From Rhizobiales bacterium Ga0077525 (lineage in GTDB: Bacteria; Pseudomonadota; Alphaproteobacteria; Rhizobiales; Xanthobacteraceae), in contig LNDS01000020.1 of the NCBI GenBank assembly GCA_001464835.1, positions 26,008 through 90,007 on the forward strand: a stretch of DNA of 64,000 nt, given 5' to 3'. A model generated the notes under the pieces. That model worked only from the letters and a program-made list of their open reading frames with translations, ran no database searches and was not told the origin of the DNA. The translations under genes and the position numbers were made by a program. Positions 63,750-64,000 of the stretch are shown here, piece after piece. Numbering within the stretch: the stretch's first letter is position 1; the number at the start of each line of letters is the position of its first letter.

Positions 63750-64000
63750 ATGAGCGTAGCAGCCCCCAAGCGAAAGAAGCAGACCAAAACTCCGGAGCGG
63801 AGTGACGCTGCTCTTCTTTCACCTCCCCCCTTGAGGGGGAGGTCGCCCGCCGAAGCGTCAGCGAAGGCGGGAGGGAGGGGGGTGAATGGCACAAGCTCAA
63901 AGAATACCCCCCTCCCTAACCCTCCCCCACAAGGGGGGAGGGAACATTCAGAGAATGCCGCCAGTCCAAAGGTCGATCCGCAACTGCTGCTGGCCTGGTA
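63750..64000 (+). CDS. mutY: Start of A/G-specific adenine glycosylase MutY; truncated by window edge
   Basis: The frame is open from the ATG at 63750 to the window end. The last visible residues VDPQLLLAWY match the MutY N-terminus just before the conserved RxLPWR helix, and gene order beside DUF721 and a DsbA-like gene is the usual rhizobial mutY neighbourhood. The ~70 residues before it are unlike MutY and are mostly the translation of a palindromic repeat (63822-63943): PPPLRGRSPAEASAKAGG and TPLPNPPPQGGRE. There is no in-frame start after the repeat; the only alternative is the GTG at 63882, inside it, with GGAGG nearby. Confidence 0.7.
   Translation, partial: MSVAAPKRKKQTKTPERSDAALLSPPPLRGRSPAEASAKAGGRGVNGTSSKNTPLPNPPPQGGREHSENAASPKVDPQLLLAW
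63822..63943. repeat. Palindromic repeat inside the 5' end of mutY
   Basis: Two hairpins (CCTCCCCC/GGGGGAGG near 63822-63842 and CCTCCCCC/GGGGGGAGG near 63921-63941) joined by a longer inverted pair (GGGAGGGGGGT with ACCCCCCTCCC). It is open in the mutY frame. A related unit lies at 19865-19918. Confidence 0.7.

Overview
The window is GC-rich and reads as chromosomal DNA of an alphaproteobacterium of the order Hyphomicrobiales (Rhizobiales), somewhere near the Bradyrhizobiaceae/Xanthobacteraceae. The indications are a rhizobial PmtA phospholipid methyltransferase, a membrane ferritin (MbfA) with an Irr-type operator, a ROSE RNA thermometer before an Hsp20 gene, an EcfG-type general-stress promoter before a large catalase, and several families of palindromic intergenic repeats. 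Cytochrome b and c1 are separate genes, unlike the fused fbcH of Bradyrhizobium japonicum, so Bradyrhizobium itself is less likely. I see no prophage, CRISPR array, rRNA or insertion sequence.

Layout. 0-5 kb: the tail of a receiver domain, fliK-flgD, mnmA, pmtA, a small secreted protein and tRNA-Met. 5-16 kb: catalase under a general-stress promoter, a DMT exporter, a phnD-C-E-E phosphonate-type transporter without C-P lyase, an HD-GYP regulator and the ergothioneine pair egtB-egtD. 16-29 kb: accessory catabolism, with an FAH-family hydrolase, an orphan tricarboxylate-type binding protein, an FMN reductase, a XenA-like ene-reductase, a SnoaL-like protein, an SDR, a CocE/NonD hydrolase, a putative 2OG-Fe(II) oxygenase, a gentisate-dioxygenase-like bicupin, a TAXI-type TRAP transporter and an alpha/beta hydrolase lacking its nucleophile. 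29-31 kb: an Hsp20 locus followed by four small ORFs. 31-39 kb: sugar-acid metabolism, MbfA, Nudix, LysE exporters, a glutathionyl-hydroquinone-reductase-like protein and an HdeA/B-like protein. 39-46 kb: a MoxR-DUF58-DUF4159-VWA/amidotransferase-like operon. 46-64 kb: housekeeping (CoA-type Nudix, CCA-adding enzyme, hemF, trmL, petABC, mtnP-apt, M48 protease and LemA, smc, DsbA-like, DUF721 and the start of mutY).

Much of the content points to stress handling: catalase, ergothioneine, thermosensed Hsp20, iron storage/export and phosphorus scavenging. The catabolic block looks like uptake (TRAP) plus ring modification and ring cleavage of an aromatic or enone-type substrate that I cannot identify.

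No completely new system can be proven by reading alone. The strongest leads are: a possible two-state RNA switch that hides the Shine-Dalgarno of the gene after hsp20, with its small-ORF operon; a serine-to-glycine substitution at the nucleophile of an alpha/beta hydrolase; a palindromic repeat that appears to be translated at the start of mutY; a probable Cys-Tyr crosslink pair in the catalase; and twin hairpin elements after petC.
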